Shown: piece by piece, positions 40,849 through 50,464 of the stretch
Numbering within the stretch: position 1 is the first letter of the stretch
How the letters are laid out: the number at the start of each line of letters is the position of its first letter
Assembly (NCBI GenBank): GCA_035462025.1
Contig: DATHUR010000130.1
Span: 1-64,000 of the forward strand
Direction of reading: 5' to 3'
DNA length: 64,000 bases
From: Egicoccus sp035462025
GTDB taxonomy: Bacteria > Actinomycetota > Nitriliruptoria > Nitriliruptorales > Nitriliruptoraceae
Notes under the pieces: model-generated
What the model saw: the letters and a program-made list of their open reading frames with translations, nothing else
Database searches by the model: none
What the model was told of the DNA's origin: nothing
Translations under genes and position numbers: made by a program

Positions 40849-42545
40849 CCCGCACCGCCGACCCGGACGTCGCGCGCGCCCATGCGGGCGGCGTCGGCGG
40901 TGTGGTCGTCGGGCATGCGCTGCGACTCGACCTCGGCGGCCACCCGGGCGTCGTAGTGCTCGATCTCGCGCGCGATGTCGTCCTCGTCCCAGCCGAGCAC
41001 GCCACCCATCAGCGGGGCGACGTCGCGCGCCGCGGCCAGGCCGCGGTCGAACGTCTCGATCGAGATGCGTGTGCGGCGGGTGAGCAGGTCGTCGAGGTGC
41101 AGCGCGCCCTCGTGGCTGGCCGCGTAGACCGCCTCGACCCGGAGGTAGTCCTCGGCACCGTCGATGCGCTCGCCGAGTTCGGGCCGGTCGGCGAGCAGGT
41201 CGAGCACCTCGGTGACCAGCGAGCCGTAGCGGCCGAGCAGGTGCTCGATGCGACTCGGATGCAGGCCGACCTCGTCGGCCAGGCGGTGCCGCCGGTTCCA
41301 CAGCGCGTGCCAGCCGTGGGCGCCGAGCAGCGGCGTGCGGTCGGTGACGCAACGCGGAACCCGCTGGGGCAGGTTGCGGGCCGCCGCGTCGACGGTGTCC
41401 TCGGCCATCACGCGGTAGGTGGTGTACTTGCCCCCGGCGATCGTGATCATGCCCGCGACGGTCTGGGCGACGGCGTGCTCGCGCGAGAGCTTGCTGGTGG
41501 CCTCGGACTCGCCGTACAGCAGCGGGCGCAGGCCGGCCTGCACGCCTTCGACGTCGGCATGGGTCAGCGGCGTGCGCAGGACCCCGTTCACGCGGTCGAG
41601 GAGATACTGGATGTCGCGGGCCGAGGCGGCCGGGTGGGCGAGGTCGAGGTCCCAGTCGGTGTCGGTCGTGCCGATCAGCCAGTGCCGGCCCCACGGGATC
41701 ACGAACAGCACGCTGGTCTCGGTCCGCAGGATCATGCCGCTGTCGGCGTGGATGCGGTCCTTGGGCACCACGAGGTGGATGCCCTTCGAGGCACGCACCC
41801 GGATCCGGCCGCGGCCGGCCATCTCCTGGATCCGGTCGGCCCACACGCCGGTCGCGTTGATCACCTGGCGGCCCCGGACCCGGATGTCCTCGCCGCCCTC
41901 CTGGTCGCGGGCGACGACGCCGACCACCCGTTCGCCCTCGCGCAGCAGGTCGGTCACCCGGGTCGAGGTCAGGATCGTCGCGCCGTACGACGCGGCCGTG
42001 CGGGCCAGTTCCATCGTGTGTCGCGCGTCGTCGACCTGGGCGTCCCAGTAGCGGACGGCGCCGGTCAGCGCGTCGCCACGCAGGGCCGGCACCAGCCGCA
42101 TCGCCTGGCGGCGGGTCAGGTGCTCGTGGTGGGGCAGGTGGCGTGCCCCGCCCAGCGTGTCGTAGAGCGTCACGCCGGCGGCGACGTAGGCGCGTTCGGC
42201 GAAGCCGTGCCGAAGCGGATACAGGAACGAGACCGGGCGGACCAGGTGGGGCGCGAGTTCGGTCAGCAGCAGCCCCCGTTCGCGCAACGCCTCGCGGACG
42301 AGGCCGAAGTTGAACTGTTCGAGGTAGCGCAGGCCGCCGTGGATCAGCTTCGACGACCGGCTCGAGGTGCCGGCCGCGAGGTCACGCTGCTCGACCAGCG
42401 CCACCGACAGGCCCCGGGTGGCGGCGTCGAGGGCGATGCCGGCACCGGTGACGCCGCCGCCGACGACCACGAGATCGAACGTCTGGGTGCCCAGGCGTTC
42501 GAGGTCGGCGCGACGGCGCGCGGGCGAGAGAGCGGCGGGCTCCAC
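40845..42545 (-). CDS. glpD: Aerobic glycerol-3-phosphate dehydrogenase GlpD
   Basis: A 566-residue membrane-associated FAD enzyme oxidising glycerol-3-phosphate to dihydroxyacetone phosphate and feeding electrons to quinones. The FAD fold is VVVGGGVTGAGIALDAATRG; typical motifs are SSRSSKLIHGGLRYLE, VINATGVWAD, ASKGIHLVVPKDRI and TIAGGKYTTYRVMAE. The C-terminal DAO_C domain (about 400-540, LHPSRIEHLLGRYGSLVTEV) is complete. The GTG start at 42545 lies 119 bp from the divergent hydrolase gene. There are no glpK or glpF genes next to it. Confidence 0.95.
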   Translation of the reverse strand: MEPAALSPARRRADLERLGTQTFDLVVVGGGVTGAGIALDAATRGLSVALVEQRDLAAGTSSRSSKLIHGGLRYLEQFNFGLVREALRERGLLLTELAPHLVRPVSFLYPLRHGFAERAYVAAGVTLYDTLGGARHLPHHEHLTRRQAMRLVPALRGDALTGAVRYWDAQVDDARHTMELARTAASYGATILTSTRVTDLLREGERVVGVVARDQEGGEDIRVRGRQVINATGVWADRIQEMAGRGRIRVRASKGIHLVVPKDRIHADSGMILRTETSVLFVIPWGRHWLIGTTDTDWDLDLAHPAASARDIQYLLDRVNGVLRTPLTHADVEGVQAGLRPLLYGESEATSKLSREHAVAQTVAGMITIAGGKYTTYRVMAEDTVDAAARNLPQRVPRCVTDRTPLLGAHGWHALWNRRHRLADEVGLHPSRIEHLLGRYGSLVTEVLDLLADRPELGERIDGAEDYLRVEAVYAASHEGALHLDDLLTRRTRISIETFDRGLAAARDVAPLMGGVLGWDEDDIAREIEHYDARVAAEVESQRMPDDHTADAARMGARDVRVGGAG

Positions 42546-42664
42546 GGACGACCTCGACGGCGGGGACGGGTGGGCCGGTCAGCGTAGGTCACCCGTTGGC
42601 CCCGGCACGGCCGTCTAGCGTGCCGCCCGGTCGGCGCATCCGCGCCAGGAGGCAGGACGGGCAC

Positions 42665-43471
42665 ATGCACACGCACCGTTATGGACCGTCGCGGGACCAG
42701 GTCGCCGACCTGTGGCTGCCAGACGGCGACGTGCCCGAGACCGGGTGGCCGGTCGTCGTGCTGGTCCACGGCGGGTTCTGGCGTCACCAGTACGTGCGCG
42801 CGTTGACCGAACCGCTGGCACGCGACCTCACCCGCCGCGGGTTCGCGGCCTGGAACCTCGAGTACCGCCGCGTGCCACCACCCGACGAGGTGATCGACGC
42901 GGCCGATCGCGGCGGGTGGCCGGCCACCCTCGCCGATGTCGCGGCCGGCATCGACCGCCTGGTCGACCTCGACGCGCCGCTCGACCTCGCCCGCGTCGCG
43001 TTCGTCGGGCACTCCGCGGGCGGCCACCTCGCCCTGTGGGCCGCCGGACGCACGCGGCTGCCCGACGGTGCCGTCGGCGCCGCTCCGCGACTGCGCCCGG
43101 CGGCGGTCGTGGGCCTGGCGCCGGCCGCCGACCTGCGCGCCGGTGAGCGCGACGGCATGGGCAGCGGCGCGATGGCCGCGTTGCTGGGCGGCGGTTCCGA
43201 TGACGTCCCCGAGCGCTGGGACCTCGCCGACCCGGTGCGCCTGGTCGGCCACGGCGTGCCGGTGCTGCTCGTCCACGGCGACGAGGACGAGTCGGTGCCG
43301 CCGTCGCAGTCGCAGTCCTACGCCGAGGCGGTCCGCGCGGCGGGCGACGAGGTCGAGGTGGCGACCGGCCCGGCCGAGCACATGGACGTCATCGATCCGG
43401 ACGAACCGCTGTGGCAGCGGGCGGCCGCATGGCTCGCACACCGGTTCGAGGTGCCGACCGTCACGCCGTGA
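42665..43471 (+). CDS. Alpha/beta hydrolase (esterase / kynurenine formamidase-like)
   Basis: A 268-residue alpha/beta hydrolase. The oxyanion motif is VLVHGGFWRHQY, the nucleophile elbow GHSAGGHLALW (Ser), the acid Asp in VHGDEDESVPPSQS and the His in AEHMDVIDP. HGGxW plus GHSAGGH is characteristic of BD-FAE-type esterases and bacterial kynurenine formamidase-like enzymes. The ATG at 42665 follows AGGAGG (10 nt). It is divergent from glpD and convergent with the PhzF-like gene 15 nt away. Substrate unknown. Confidence 0.85.
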   Translation: MHTHRYGPSRDQVADLWLPDGDVPETGWPVVVLVHGGFWRHQYVRALTEPLARDLTRRGFAAWNLEYRRVPPPDEVIDAADRGGWPATLADVAAGIDRLVDLDAPLDLARVAFVGHSAGGHLALWAAGRTRLPDGAVGAAPRLRPAAVVGLAPAADLRAGERDGMGSGAMAALLGGGSDDVPERWDLADPVRLVGHGVPVLLVHGDEDESVPPSQSQSYAEAVRAAGDEVEVATGPAEHMDVIDPDEPLWQRAAAWLAHRFEVPTVTP

Positions 43472-43486
43472 TCCATCCGAGCCCAC

Positions 43487-44320
43487 CTACCCGGTGAGCT
43501 CCCCCGCGATCACGGTCACGGCGTGCCCACCGACCAGGACGCGGCCGCCCTCGATCCGGATGCGCAGGCGGCCGCCGCGGCGCGAGACCTGCCGGGCGGT
43601 GAGGGTGTCGCGGCCGAGTTCGCCGGCCCACCACGGGCCCAGCGTCGCGTGCGCCGAGCCCGTGACCGGATCCTCGTCCACGCCCAGGGCCGGAGCGAAG
43701 TAGCGCGAGACGAAGTCCTCGTCGCCGTCGGCCGCTGCGGTGACGATCAGTCCGCCGCTGCCGAGTGCGGCGACCTCGGCCAGGTCCGGCTCGAGGTCGC
43801 GCACCGCGGCCTCGTCGGGCAGCAGGACCACGTCGTTGGTCTGTCCGGTCCCGGTGTCGTCGTCACCGGCGTTGCCGGCGGTCCGGCCGAGGTAGCGCGC
43901 CCCCCTAACCCGCAGGGCCGACTCGAGGCGGGCCGGCGCGGGGTTGGCGACGACCGGCCAGGCCGGGAGGTCGAGCATGATCTGCCCGTCGTCGGCCGCG
44001 GCGGTCAGCACGCCGACCCGGGTGTGGAAGCGCAGCGTGGCGTCGCCGGCGGCCAGGCCGTCCTGCCACAACACGTGGGCCGTCGCGAGCGTCGCGTGGC
44101 CACACAGGTCCACCTCGGTGGTGGGGGTGAACCACCGCAACCGCCAGTCCTCGGGCGCCGTGGTGTCGGCCACCACGAAGGCTGTCTCGGAGACGTTGAC
44201 CTCGGCGGCGACCGCCTGCATCCACGCCACCGGCTGCGGCCGGTCGAGCAGCACGACCCCGGCCGGGTTGCCGGCGAAGGCCGTGTCGGTGAACGCATCG
44301 ACCAGGCGGAACGGTGGCAT
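43487..44320 (-). CDS. PhzF-family epimerase/isomerase
   Basis: A 277-residue protein of the PhzF/diaminopimelate-epimerase-like fold. Seen: FRLVDAFTDTAFAGNPAGVV at the start, the catalytic Glu in VNVSETAFVV, FTPTTEVDLCGHATLATAHV, YFAPALGVDEDPVTGSAHAT and RRGGRLRIRIEGGRVLVGG. Most family members have no known substrate; PhzF itself isomerises a phenazine precursor, but there is no phenazine cluster here. The ATG at 44320 begins the first strand. The 221-bp gap to asnO is the divergent control region, in which I see no clear operator. Confidence 0.88.
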   Translation of the reverse strand: MPPFRLVDAFTDTAFAGNPAGVVLLDRPQPVAWMQAVAAEVNVSETAFVVADTTAPEDWRLRWFTPTTEVDLCGHATLATAHVLWQDGLAAGDATLRFHTRVGVLTAAADDGQIMLDLPAWPVVANPAPARLESALRVRGARYLGRTAGNAGDDDTGTGQTNDVVLLPDEAAVRDLEPDLAEVAALGSGGLIVTAAADGDEDFVSRYFAPALGVDEDPVTGSAHATLGPWWAGELGRDTLTARQVSRRGGRLRIRIEGGRVLVGGHAVTVIAGELTG

Positions 44321-44541
44321 GGGTCGGCTTTCGGTGGTATCGGGCGGGGCACCATCCAACTACGTCTTGCCGACGGGACTGGCCGTCCGGACAGTGTTCG
44401 AGGGTTGAGGGTGGGCCGGGTGGGCGACACGCTCGCAGCAACGACGCGGCCAGACCAAGGACGGCCGCACCGGACCGGGCAGCGTCGGTCACCGCCGTGA
44501 CGGTGGGGCGTGCGCTGCGTGGCGAAGGGACACCCACCCAC

Positions 44542-46362
44542 ATGTGCGGTTTCAGCGGCGAACTACGACTCGACGGCGCGACCCCGGACGTGGGTGCCGT
44601 CTACCGGATGACGGGCCGGATGATCTCCCGCGGCCCCGACGGGGAGGGCATCTGGTCGGCCGGGCCGATGGCGATGGGCCACCGGCGGCTGTCGATCATC
44701 GATCTGTCCTCGTGCGGCAACCAGCCCATGCACGACGCCGCCCTCGGCCTGACACTGGTCTTCAACGGCTGCATCTACAACTACCAGCCGTTGCGCGAGG
44801 AGTTGCAGCAGGCGGGCTACGAGTTCTTCTCGACCTCCGACACCGAGGTCGTGATGAAGGCCTACCACGCCTGGGGCGACCGCTTCGTCGACCGTCTGCA
44901 GGGCATGTTCGCGTTCGTCATCCACGAGCGGGGGACCGGCCGCACGTTCCTCGGCCGGGACCGTTTCGGCATCAAGCCGCTCTACGTGGTCGACGGTCCT
45001 TCCCGGCTGCGCTTCGCATCGAGCCTGCCCGCCCTGCTCGAGGGCGGCGACATCGACACGTCCATCGACCCGGTTGCACTGCACCACTACCTGACCTTCC
45101 ACTCGGTCGTGCCCGCGCCCCACACCATCCTCAACGGGGTGAAGAAGGTGCCGCCGGCCACCACGATCGCGATCGAGGCCGACGGCTCGCGCGAGGTCAC
45201 CGAGTACTGGCGGCCCGACTTCACCCGTGATCCCGACCGCGCGGACTGGAGCGCGCGCGACTGGGAGGACGCCACCCTCGACGCGCTCCGCAAGGCCGTG
45301 CAGTGGCGGCTGGTCGCCGACGTGCCGGTCGGCGTGCTGCTCTCGGGCGGGCTCGACTCGTCGTTGGTGGTCGGCCTGCTCGCCGAGGCCGGCCAGCGCG
45401 GCCTGAACACCTTCTCGATCGGGTTCGAATCGTTCGGTGGCGAGGAGGGCGACGAGTTCAAGTACTCCGACGTCATCGCCGAGCACTTCGAGACCAACCA
45501 CCACCGGCTGCGCATCGACACCGAACGCATGCTGCCCGCGCTCGGCCAGGCCATCCACGCCATGAGCGAGCCGATGGTCAGCCACGACGCCGTCGCGTTC
45601 TACCTGCTCTCGCAGGAGGTCAGCCAGCACGTCAAGGTGGTGCAGTCGGGCCAGGGCGCCGACGAGGTGTTCGCCGGCTACCACTGGTATCCGCCGATGC
45701 AGGCGCTCACCGACGAACTCGGCGAGGGCGACCGCGAACGGCTCGTCGCCGCCGCCGTCGACCGCTACGCCCAGGCCTTCTTCGACCGGCCGCATGCCGA
45801 GATGGCCGACCTCGTCGGCCGCGACTACCGGGTCGACACCGACGTCTCCCGCGCGCTGGTCGCGGCGCACTTCGCCGCGCCGGGCGCCCAGACCGCCACC
45901 GACATGGCACTGCGTCTCGACTCGCAGATCATGCTGGTCGACGACCCGGTCAAGCGCGTCGACAACATGACCATGGCGTGGGGGCTCGAGGCCCGGGTCC
46001 CATTCCTCGACCACGAGGTGCTCGAGATCGCGGCCCGCATCCCGCCCGAGCTCAAGCTCGCCCAGGAGGGCAAGGGTGTGCTCAAGGAAGCGGCGCGGCG
46101 GGTGATCCCGAACGAGGTGATCGACCGGCCAAAGGGCTACTTCCCCGTCCCGGCGCTCAAGTACCTTCAAGGTCCCTACCTCGACCTGGTCCGCGACTCC
46201 CTGCTCGCCCCCGAGGCCCGCGAGCGCGGCCTGTTCCAGGCCGACGCCGTCCAGCGACTGCTCGACGACCCCAACGGCCAGCTCACGCCCCTGCGCGGCA
46301 ACAAGCTGTGGCAGTTGGCGCTGCTCGAGATGTGGTTGCAGACCCACGGCGTACGTCCGTGA
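44542..46362 (+). CDS. asnO: N-acetylglutaminylglutamine amidotransferase (asparagine synthase-like)
   Basis: A 606-residue class II glutamine amidotransferase. The N-terminal nucleophile is Cys2 (MCGFSGELRL), with RGPDGEGIW and FNGCIYNYQPLREEL; the synthase domain has the PP-motif LLSGGLDSSLVVGLL and GQGADEVFAGYHWYPP. GYHWYPP and the adjacent GNAT/ATP-grasp gene are typical of the NAGGN enzyme (family TIGR03104), not of general asparagine synthetase. It amidates the dipeptide to the osmolyte N-acetylglutaminylglutamine amide. The ATG at 44542 is fixed by the need for Cys2. It starts an operon with ngg. Confidence 0.92.
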   Translation: MCGFSGELRLDGATPDVGAVYRMTGRMISRGPDGEGIWSAGPMAMGHRRLSIIDLSSCGNQPMHDAALGLTLVFNGCIYNYQPLREELQQAGYEFFSTSDTEVVMKAYHAWGDRFVDRLQGMFAFVIHERGTGRTFLGRDRFGIKPLYVVDGPSRLRFASSLPALLEGGDIDTSIDPVALHHYLTFHSVVPAPHTILNGVKKVPPATTIAIEADGSREVTEYWRPDFTRDPDRADWSARDWEDATLDALRKAVQWRLVADVPVGVLLSGGLDSSLVVGLLAEAGQRGLNTFSIGFESFGGEEGDEFKYSDVIAEHFETNHHRLRIDTERMLPALGQAIHAMSEPMVSHDAVAFYLLSQEVSQHVKVVQSGQGADEVFAGYHWYPPMQALTDELGEGDRERLVAAAVDRYAQAFFDRPHAEMADLVGRDYRVDTDVSRALVAAHFAAPGAQTATDMALRLDSQIMLVDDPVKRVDNMTMAWGLEARVPFLDHEVLEIAARIPPELKLAQEGKGVLKEAARRVIPNEVIDRPKGYFPVPALKYLQGPYLDLVRDSLLAPEARERGLFQADAVQRLLDDPNGQLTPLRGNKLWQLALLEMWLQTHGVRP

Positions 46363-46426
46363 GGCAGCCGCGCCGCGCACGTCCCCTCCCAGGGCCCACC
46401 ATGCCGGGCTCGACCAAGGAACGCCG

Positions 46427-48286
46427 GTGAACCCCACCCCGTCCGAGCGGGGCAAGCGCGCGGCACGCGGCCACGTCCGCGATGCCTCCAAGCCCAGTCA
46501 CGGCGCCAACCTGTCCACGCGCTCGTGGGACGTCCGACCGCCGCACCTGACCGCCGACCTGATCCCCGACGTCGCGCTCGAGTGCGGCTGGGGACGGCTG
46601 ATCTTCGGGCAGACCTTCGCCGGTCACGACGACCTCGTGAAGGTCGTCTCGGCCGAGGAGGCGGGGCGGCGCGACATCTGCCTCTACGTCCGCGAACCCC
46701 ACGTCCTGGTGGCCCACGCCCCCCAGGAGCTGTTCATCGACCCGAGCCACACCTATCGCAAGTGGCTGCACCAGCACCGCGCCGACCGCGACCCGGTCCG
46801 CGGTGTGGTCGTGCGCGACATGCGCTCCGAGGCCGACGCCGAGGCCGTCAACCGCATCTACACCGCCGCCGGCATGGTGGTCGCGCCCAGCGAGATCATG
46901 TGGGCCAACCAGCGCACGGCGACCTTCACCTACCTCGTCGCCGAGGACGCGGACACCGGCGAGATCATCGGCACCGTGACCGGTGTGGACCACCGGCTGG
47001 CGTTCAACGACCCCGAGGACGGCACCAGCCTGTGGTGCCTGGCGGTCGACCCGCAGGCGGCCCGGCCGGGCATCGGCCGGGCATTGGTCGGCACCCTGCT
47101 CGACCGGTTCAAGGCCCGTGGCCGGGCCTACCTCGACCTGTCGGTCGTCCACGACAACGAGCCGGCGATCAGGCTGTACGAGAAGCTCGGGTTCGTGCGC
47201 GTGCCCGTGTTCGCCGTCAAGCGCAAGAACCCGATCAACGAGCGGCTGTTCTCCGCGGCCCCCGCGGAACGGCTCGACGACCTCAACCCGTATGCCCGGC
47301 TGGTCGCCGACGAGGCGCTGCGCCGCGGCATCTCGGTCGAGGTGCTCGACGCCGAGAGTGGCCTGCTGCGCCTCGCCCACGGGGGCCGCAGCATCCAGAC
47401 GCGCGAGTCGCTGTCGGAGTTGACCACCGCGGTCGCGATGAGCAAGTGCGACGACAAGCGGCTGACCAACCGTCTGCTCGCCGAGGACGGCCTGCACGTC
47501 CCACGCGGCGCCGTCGCCACCGACGGGCCCGAGGACGAGGAGCTGCTCGAGGAGTTGGGCGAACTCGTGGTCAAGCCGGCCCGGGGCGAGCAGGGCCAGG
47601 GCGTCACGGTCGGGGTCACCACCGTCGAGGAGTTGCGCGAGGCGATCGGTCTCGCGCGCACCTTCTGCAACGTGGTCCTGCTCGAGCAGTGCGTGTCGGG
47701 CCGGGACCTGCGTATCGTCGTGATCGACCACGAGGTGGTCGCCGCCGCCGTGCGCCGGCCCGCGACCGTGGTCGGCACCGGCGAGCACACCGTGCGCGAG
47801 TTGATCGAGTCGACGTCGCGCCGCCGCAGCGCGGCCACCGGCGGCGAGGCGGTCATCCCACTGGACGCGGTGACCGAGAAGGCCTGCCTCGACCACGGCT
47901 ACGGGTTCGACGACGTCCTGCCGAAGGGCGAGGACCTCGAGGTGCGCCGGACCGCCAACCTGCACACCGGCGGGACCATCCACGACGTCACGGCCCAGTT
48001 GCACCCGGCGCTGGCCGACGCGGCCGTCCGGGCCAGCCGCAAACTCGACATCCCGGTGGTCGGCATGGACCTGCTCGTCCCCGACGTCGCCGGGGACGAG
48101 TACGTGTTCATCGAGGCCAACGAACGGCCGGGGCTGGCCAACCACGAACCGCAACCGACGGCCGCACGGTTCATCGACCTGCTGTTCCCGGCGACGCGGC
48201 CGCTGCCGCGGGGTTGGGAGCCGGGCAAGGTCGCCACGGACCACGCCGCCACGACCAGGGACGACGACGACCGTGTCGGCGGCTGA
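46427..48286 (+). CDS. ngg: N-acetylglutaminylglutamine synthetase (GNAT + ATP-grasp)
   Basis: A 619-residue bifunctional enzyme. The GNAT domain (about 115-275) has GMVVAPSEIMWANQRTATF, LWCLAVDPQAARPGIGRALV and LYEKLGFVRVPVFAVKRKNP. The ATP-grasp domain (about 320-600) has KCDDKRLTNRLLAEDGLHVP, LVVKPARGEQGQGVTVG, LLEQCVSGRDLRIVVIDHEV and FIEANERPGLANHEPQPTA, as in cyanophycin synthetase relatives. This fusion (TIGR03103) makes N-acetylglutaminylglutamine, the NAGGN precursor. The GTG start follows AAGGA; it lies 64 nt after asnO and overlaps the next gene by 14 nt. Confidence 0.92.
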   Translation: MNPTPSERGKRAARGHVRDASKPSHGANLSTRSWDVRPPHLTADLIPDVALECGWGRLIFGQTFAGHDDLVKVVSAEEAGRRDICLYVREPHVLVAHAPQELFIDPSHTYRKWLHQHRADRDPVRGVVVRDMRSEADAEAVNRIYTAAGMVVAPSEIMWANQRTATFTYLVAEDADTGEIIGTVTGVDHRLAFNDPEDGTSLWCLAVDPQAARPGIGRALVGTLLDRFKARGRAYLDLSVVHDNEPAIRLYEKLGFVRVPVFAVKRKNPINERLFSAAPAERLDDLNPYARLVADEALRRGISVEVLDAESGLLRLAHGGRSIQTRESLSELTTAVAMSKCDDKRLTNRLLAEDGLHVPRGAVATDGPEDEELLEELGELVVKPARGEQGQGVTVGVTTVEELREAIGLARTFCNVVLLEQCVSGRDLRIVVIDHEVVAAAVRRPATVVGTGEHTVRELIESTSRRRSAATGGEAVIPLDAVTEKACLDHGYGFDDVLPKGEDLEVRRTANLHTGGTIHDVTAQLHPALADAAVRASRKLDIPVVGMDLLVPDVAGDEYVFIEANERPGLANHEPQPTAARFIDLLFPATRPLPRGWEPGKVATDHAATTRDDDDRVGG

Positions 48287-49364
48287 GCCGCCGCAGGTCC
48301 ACCTCGGCGTGGTCGCGGCTCCCGCGGTGGGACGCGACGTGGCCGCGGAGGTCGTCGCGGCGCTCCCGGGGCTGCTGGAGCGGCGCTATGCCGGCACCGC
48401 ATGGCAGGTCACCCTGCTCGTCGACGCGCTGGTCGCGCCGCCCGCGGACGACGACGACCTGGTCGAGGCGGCGCACGACCGGCTGCTGGCCGAGGACTTC
48501 GACCTCCTCCTGGTGCTCACCGACCTCCCCGTCGACGTCGACGGACGCGCCGTCGTCGGGCACGCCAGCCCTCTGCACGGCGTCGGGGTGCTGTGCGTGC
48601 CCGCCCTCGGGCCGCTGAACCGCCGCAGGCGGGCGCTCGACGCGTCCGTGCGCCTGCTCGACGTCCTGCTCGACGTCCCCGCGGGCGCCGACGACGCGAC
48701 GGCGACGGCCGAGGCCGGCGAACGGCTGCGCGACCTCGCGACCGACTTCGCCCGCGGCGACGACCGCGGGCTCGTGCTGGCCGCCCGGGTACTCACCGGC
48801 AAGTGGGGGTTGCTGTTCGGCATGGTGCGCGCGAACCATCCCTGGCGACTCGCCCTGCGCCTGTCACGGGCCCTGGCGGCCGCGGGGGCGGTCGGGATCC
48901 TCGCCATGGTCACGCCGGACGTGTGGCTGCTCGCCGACGACTATTCGCTGCTGCGCCACAGCCTGCTCGCGCTCGCCGTGATCGCGATCGTCTGCGCCAC
49001 GCTGATCGTGGGGGCGCGCCTGTGGGACCGGCCGCCGACGCCACGCGCACGCGAACAGGTCACGCTGTTCAACCTCGCCACCCTCGTCACCGTCGCGATC
49101 GGCGTCACCACGCTGTACGGCGTGTTGTTCCTGCTCGCCCAGATCGGGGCGTTCGCACTGCTGACGCCGGGTGTGCTGACCGAGACCCTGGGGCACCCGA
49201 TCAGGCCCGCCGACGTGATCGGCGTCGCCTGGCTGACCACGACGCTGTCGATGCTCGGCGGCGCCCTCGGGGCCGGGATCGAGTCCGACGACGCCGTCCG
49301 CGAGGCGGCATACAGCCACCGGACCGGCGGCGACACCGTCCTCGAGGCGACGCCGGCCGGCTAG
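48273..49364 (+). CDS. Membrane protein co-transcribed with the NAGGN genes
   Basis: A 363-residue protein of unknown function. Residues 1-170 form a soluble part (VHLGVVAAPAVGRDVAAEVV, FDLLLVLTDLPVDVDGRAVV, GVGVLCVPALGPLNRRRRAL); the rest has about four transmembrane helices near 202-222, 232-250, 268-297 and 318-340. It ends with a cytosolic tail. The GTG start lies inside the 3' end of ngg (14-nt overlap), so it is translationally coupled to NAGGN synthesis. An osmotic-sensing or transport role is tempting but is pure inference. Confidence 0.7.
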   Translation: MSAAEPPQVHLGVVAAPAVGRDVAAEVVAALPGLLERRYAGTAWQVTLLVDALVAPPADDDDLVEAAHDRLLAEDFDLLLVLTDLPVDVDGRAVVGHASPLHGVGVLCVPALGPLNRRRRALDASVRLLDVLLDVPAGADDATATAEAGERLRDLATDFARGDDRGLVLAARVLTGKWGLLFGMVRANHPWRLALRLSRALAAAGAVGILAMVTPDVWLLADDYSLLRHSLLALAVIAIVCATLIVGARLWDRPPTPRAREQVTLFNLATLVTVAIGVTTLYGVLFLLAQIGAFALLTPGVLTETLGHPIRPADVIGVAWLTTTLSMLGGALGAGIESDDAVREAAYSHRTGGDTVLEATPAG

Positions 49365-49379
49365 CGATCACCGATTCCC

Positions 49380-49544
49380 TCAGTCGCCGCCGCGTCCCCG
49401 CATCCCGACCACGGCGGCGATCACCACGATCACGGCAGCGATGATGAGCAGCCACCTCAGCGCGTCGAGCAGCAGGCTGATCACGAACAGCACCAGCGCG
49501 AGCGCGAGCAGGCCGGCCGCGACCCTGGCGAGTCGTCCCGACAT
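49380..49544 (-). CDS. Small membrane protein (54 aa)
   Basis: A 54-residue protein with two hydrophobic stretches in quick succession (VAAGLLALALVLFVISLLL and WLLIIAAVIVVIAAVVGM) and a basic-acidic end GRGGD. The ATG at 49544 is preceded by AGGGGACC, a fair ribosome-binding site. Hydrophobicity, start signal and fit in the gap between a membrane protein and an IMPase-like gene support it, although short. It is convergent with the 48273-49364 gene and divergent from the IMPase gene. Confidence 0.6.
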   Translation of the reverse strand: MSGRLARVAAGLLALALVLFVISLLLDALRWLLIIAAVIVVIAAVVGMRGRGGD

Positions 49545-49661
49545 CGAGGTCCCCTTGTCGTCGTGCGTGCACGGTAGGTGGCGACCGCGGGTCGGCCCGG
49601 CGCGCGCCCCGGCCACCCGTCCGCCGCTACCGTGCCGTCGCCACCGCACCCGAGGCCGACG

Positions 49662-50453
49662 ATGTCGCTGCCCGACGACCTGGCGCTCGCGCACGACATC
49701 GCGGACATCGCCGACGAGATCACGCGCGTGGCCTTCACCGGCCGGGCGCTGCCCTTCGAGCGCAAGGCCGACGGCAGCCCCGTCACCGCCGTGGACGTCA
49801 CCGTCGAGCGTGCCGTGCAGCGGACGCTGGCCCAGCGGCGCCCGGACGACGGCGTCCTCGGCGAGGAGATCGGCGCGGTCGGAGCGGCGGCACGCACCTG
49901 GATCCTCGACGGTGTCGACGGCACCGTGAACTTCGTCGCGGGTCGCCCGGCTTGGGCGACCGAGATCGCCCTGGTGGTCGACGGCCGGCCGGTCCTGGGT
50001 GTCAGCACGAGTCCCGCCCTCGGACGCCGCTGGTGGGGTGGACCCGACCTCGGTGCCTGGCTCGGTGACCTACCTCGCGATCCGGCGACCCGACCGCGGC
50101 CGCTGGCGGTCGCACCCGAAGGGGTGGGGTTCGCGACGATGCCCGCGGTGGCGAGGTTCCGGGGCGAACCCGAAGAGGCGCTCCTCGGCCCGCTGGCGGC
50201 TCTGGGCGACGAGGTCGACTCGCCCGTACACGGCGCGATGCTGGTCGCCGGCGGCGAGGCAGCCGCATGTCTGCACGCGCGCGGTGGTCCGTGGGACTTC
50301 GCGGCGTTCGCGGCGATCGTCGAGGGTGCCGGCGGACGCTGGTCGGACCTCGACGGCGGTCGCCGCCTCGACCACGGCGGCCCGCTGCTCTACTCCAACG
50401 GCACCGTCCATGACGACCTGCTCGCCGCCTTCGGCCGAGACGGCCCGGCGTGA
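49662..50453 (+). CDS. Inositol monophosphatase-family phosphatase
   Basis: A 263-residue Mg-dependent, Li-sensitive-type sugar phosphatase. Metal motifs: Glu-Glu in LGEEIGAVG, the WILDGVDGTVNFVAGRPAWA motif (usual DPxDGT with Gly for Pro), and WDFAAFAAIVEGAGGRWSDL. Actinobacterial members include histidinol-phosphatase (HisN) and inositol phosphatases; the sequence does not decide between them. The ATG at 49662 starts the first helix; there is no strong ribosome-binding site. It is convergent with the methyltransferase gene 11 nt away. Confidence 0.88.
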   Translation: MSLPDDLALAHDIADIADEITRVAFTGRALPFERKADGSPVTAVDVTVERAVQRTLAQRRPDDGVLGEEIGAVGAAARTWILDGVDGTVNFVAGRPAWATEIALVVDGRPVLGVSTSPALGRRWWGGPDLGAWLGDLPRDPATRPRPLAVAPEGVGFATMPAVARFRGEPEEALLGPLAALGDEVDSPVHGAMLVAGGEAAACLHARGGPWDFAAFAAIVEGAGGRWSDLDGGRRLDHGGPLLYSNGTVHDDLLAAFGRDGPA

Positions 50454-50464
50454 GCAGCCGTCCG

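Noticed and set aside
43487..44320. Phenazine biosynthesis gene phzF
   Set aside because: PhzF-family proteins are widespread and no other phenazine genes are in the window.
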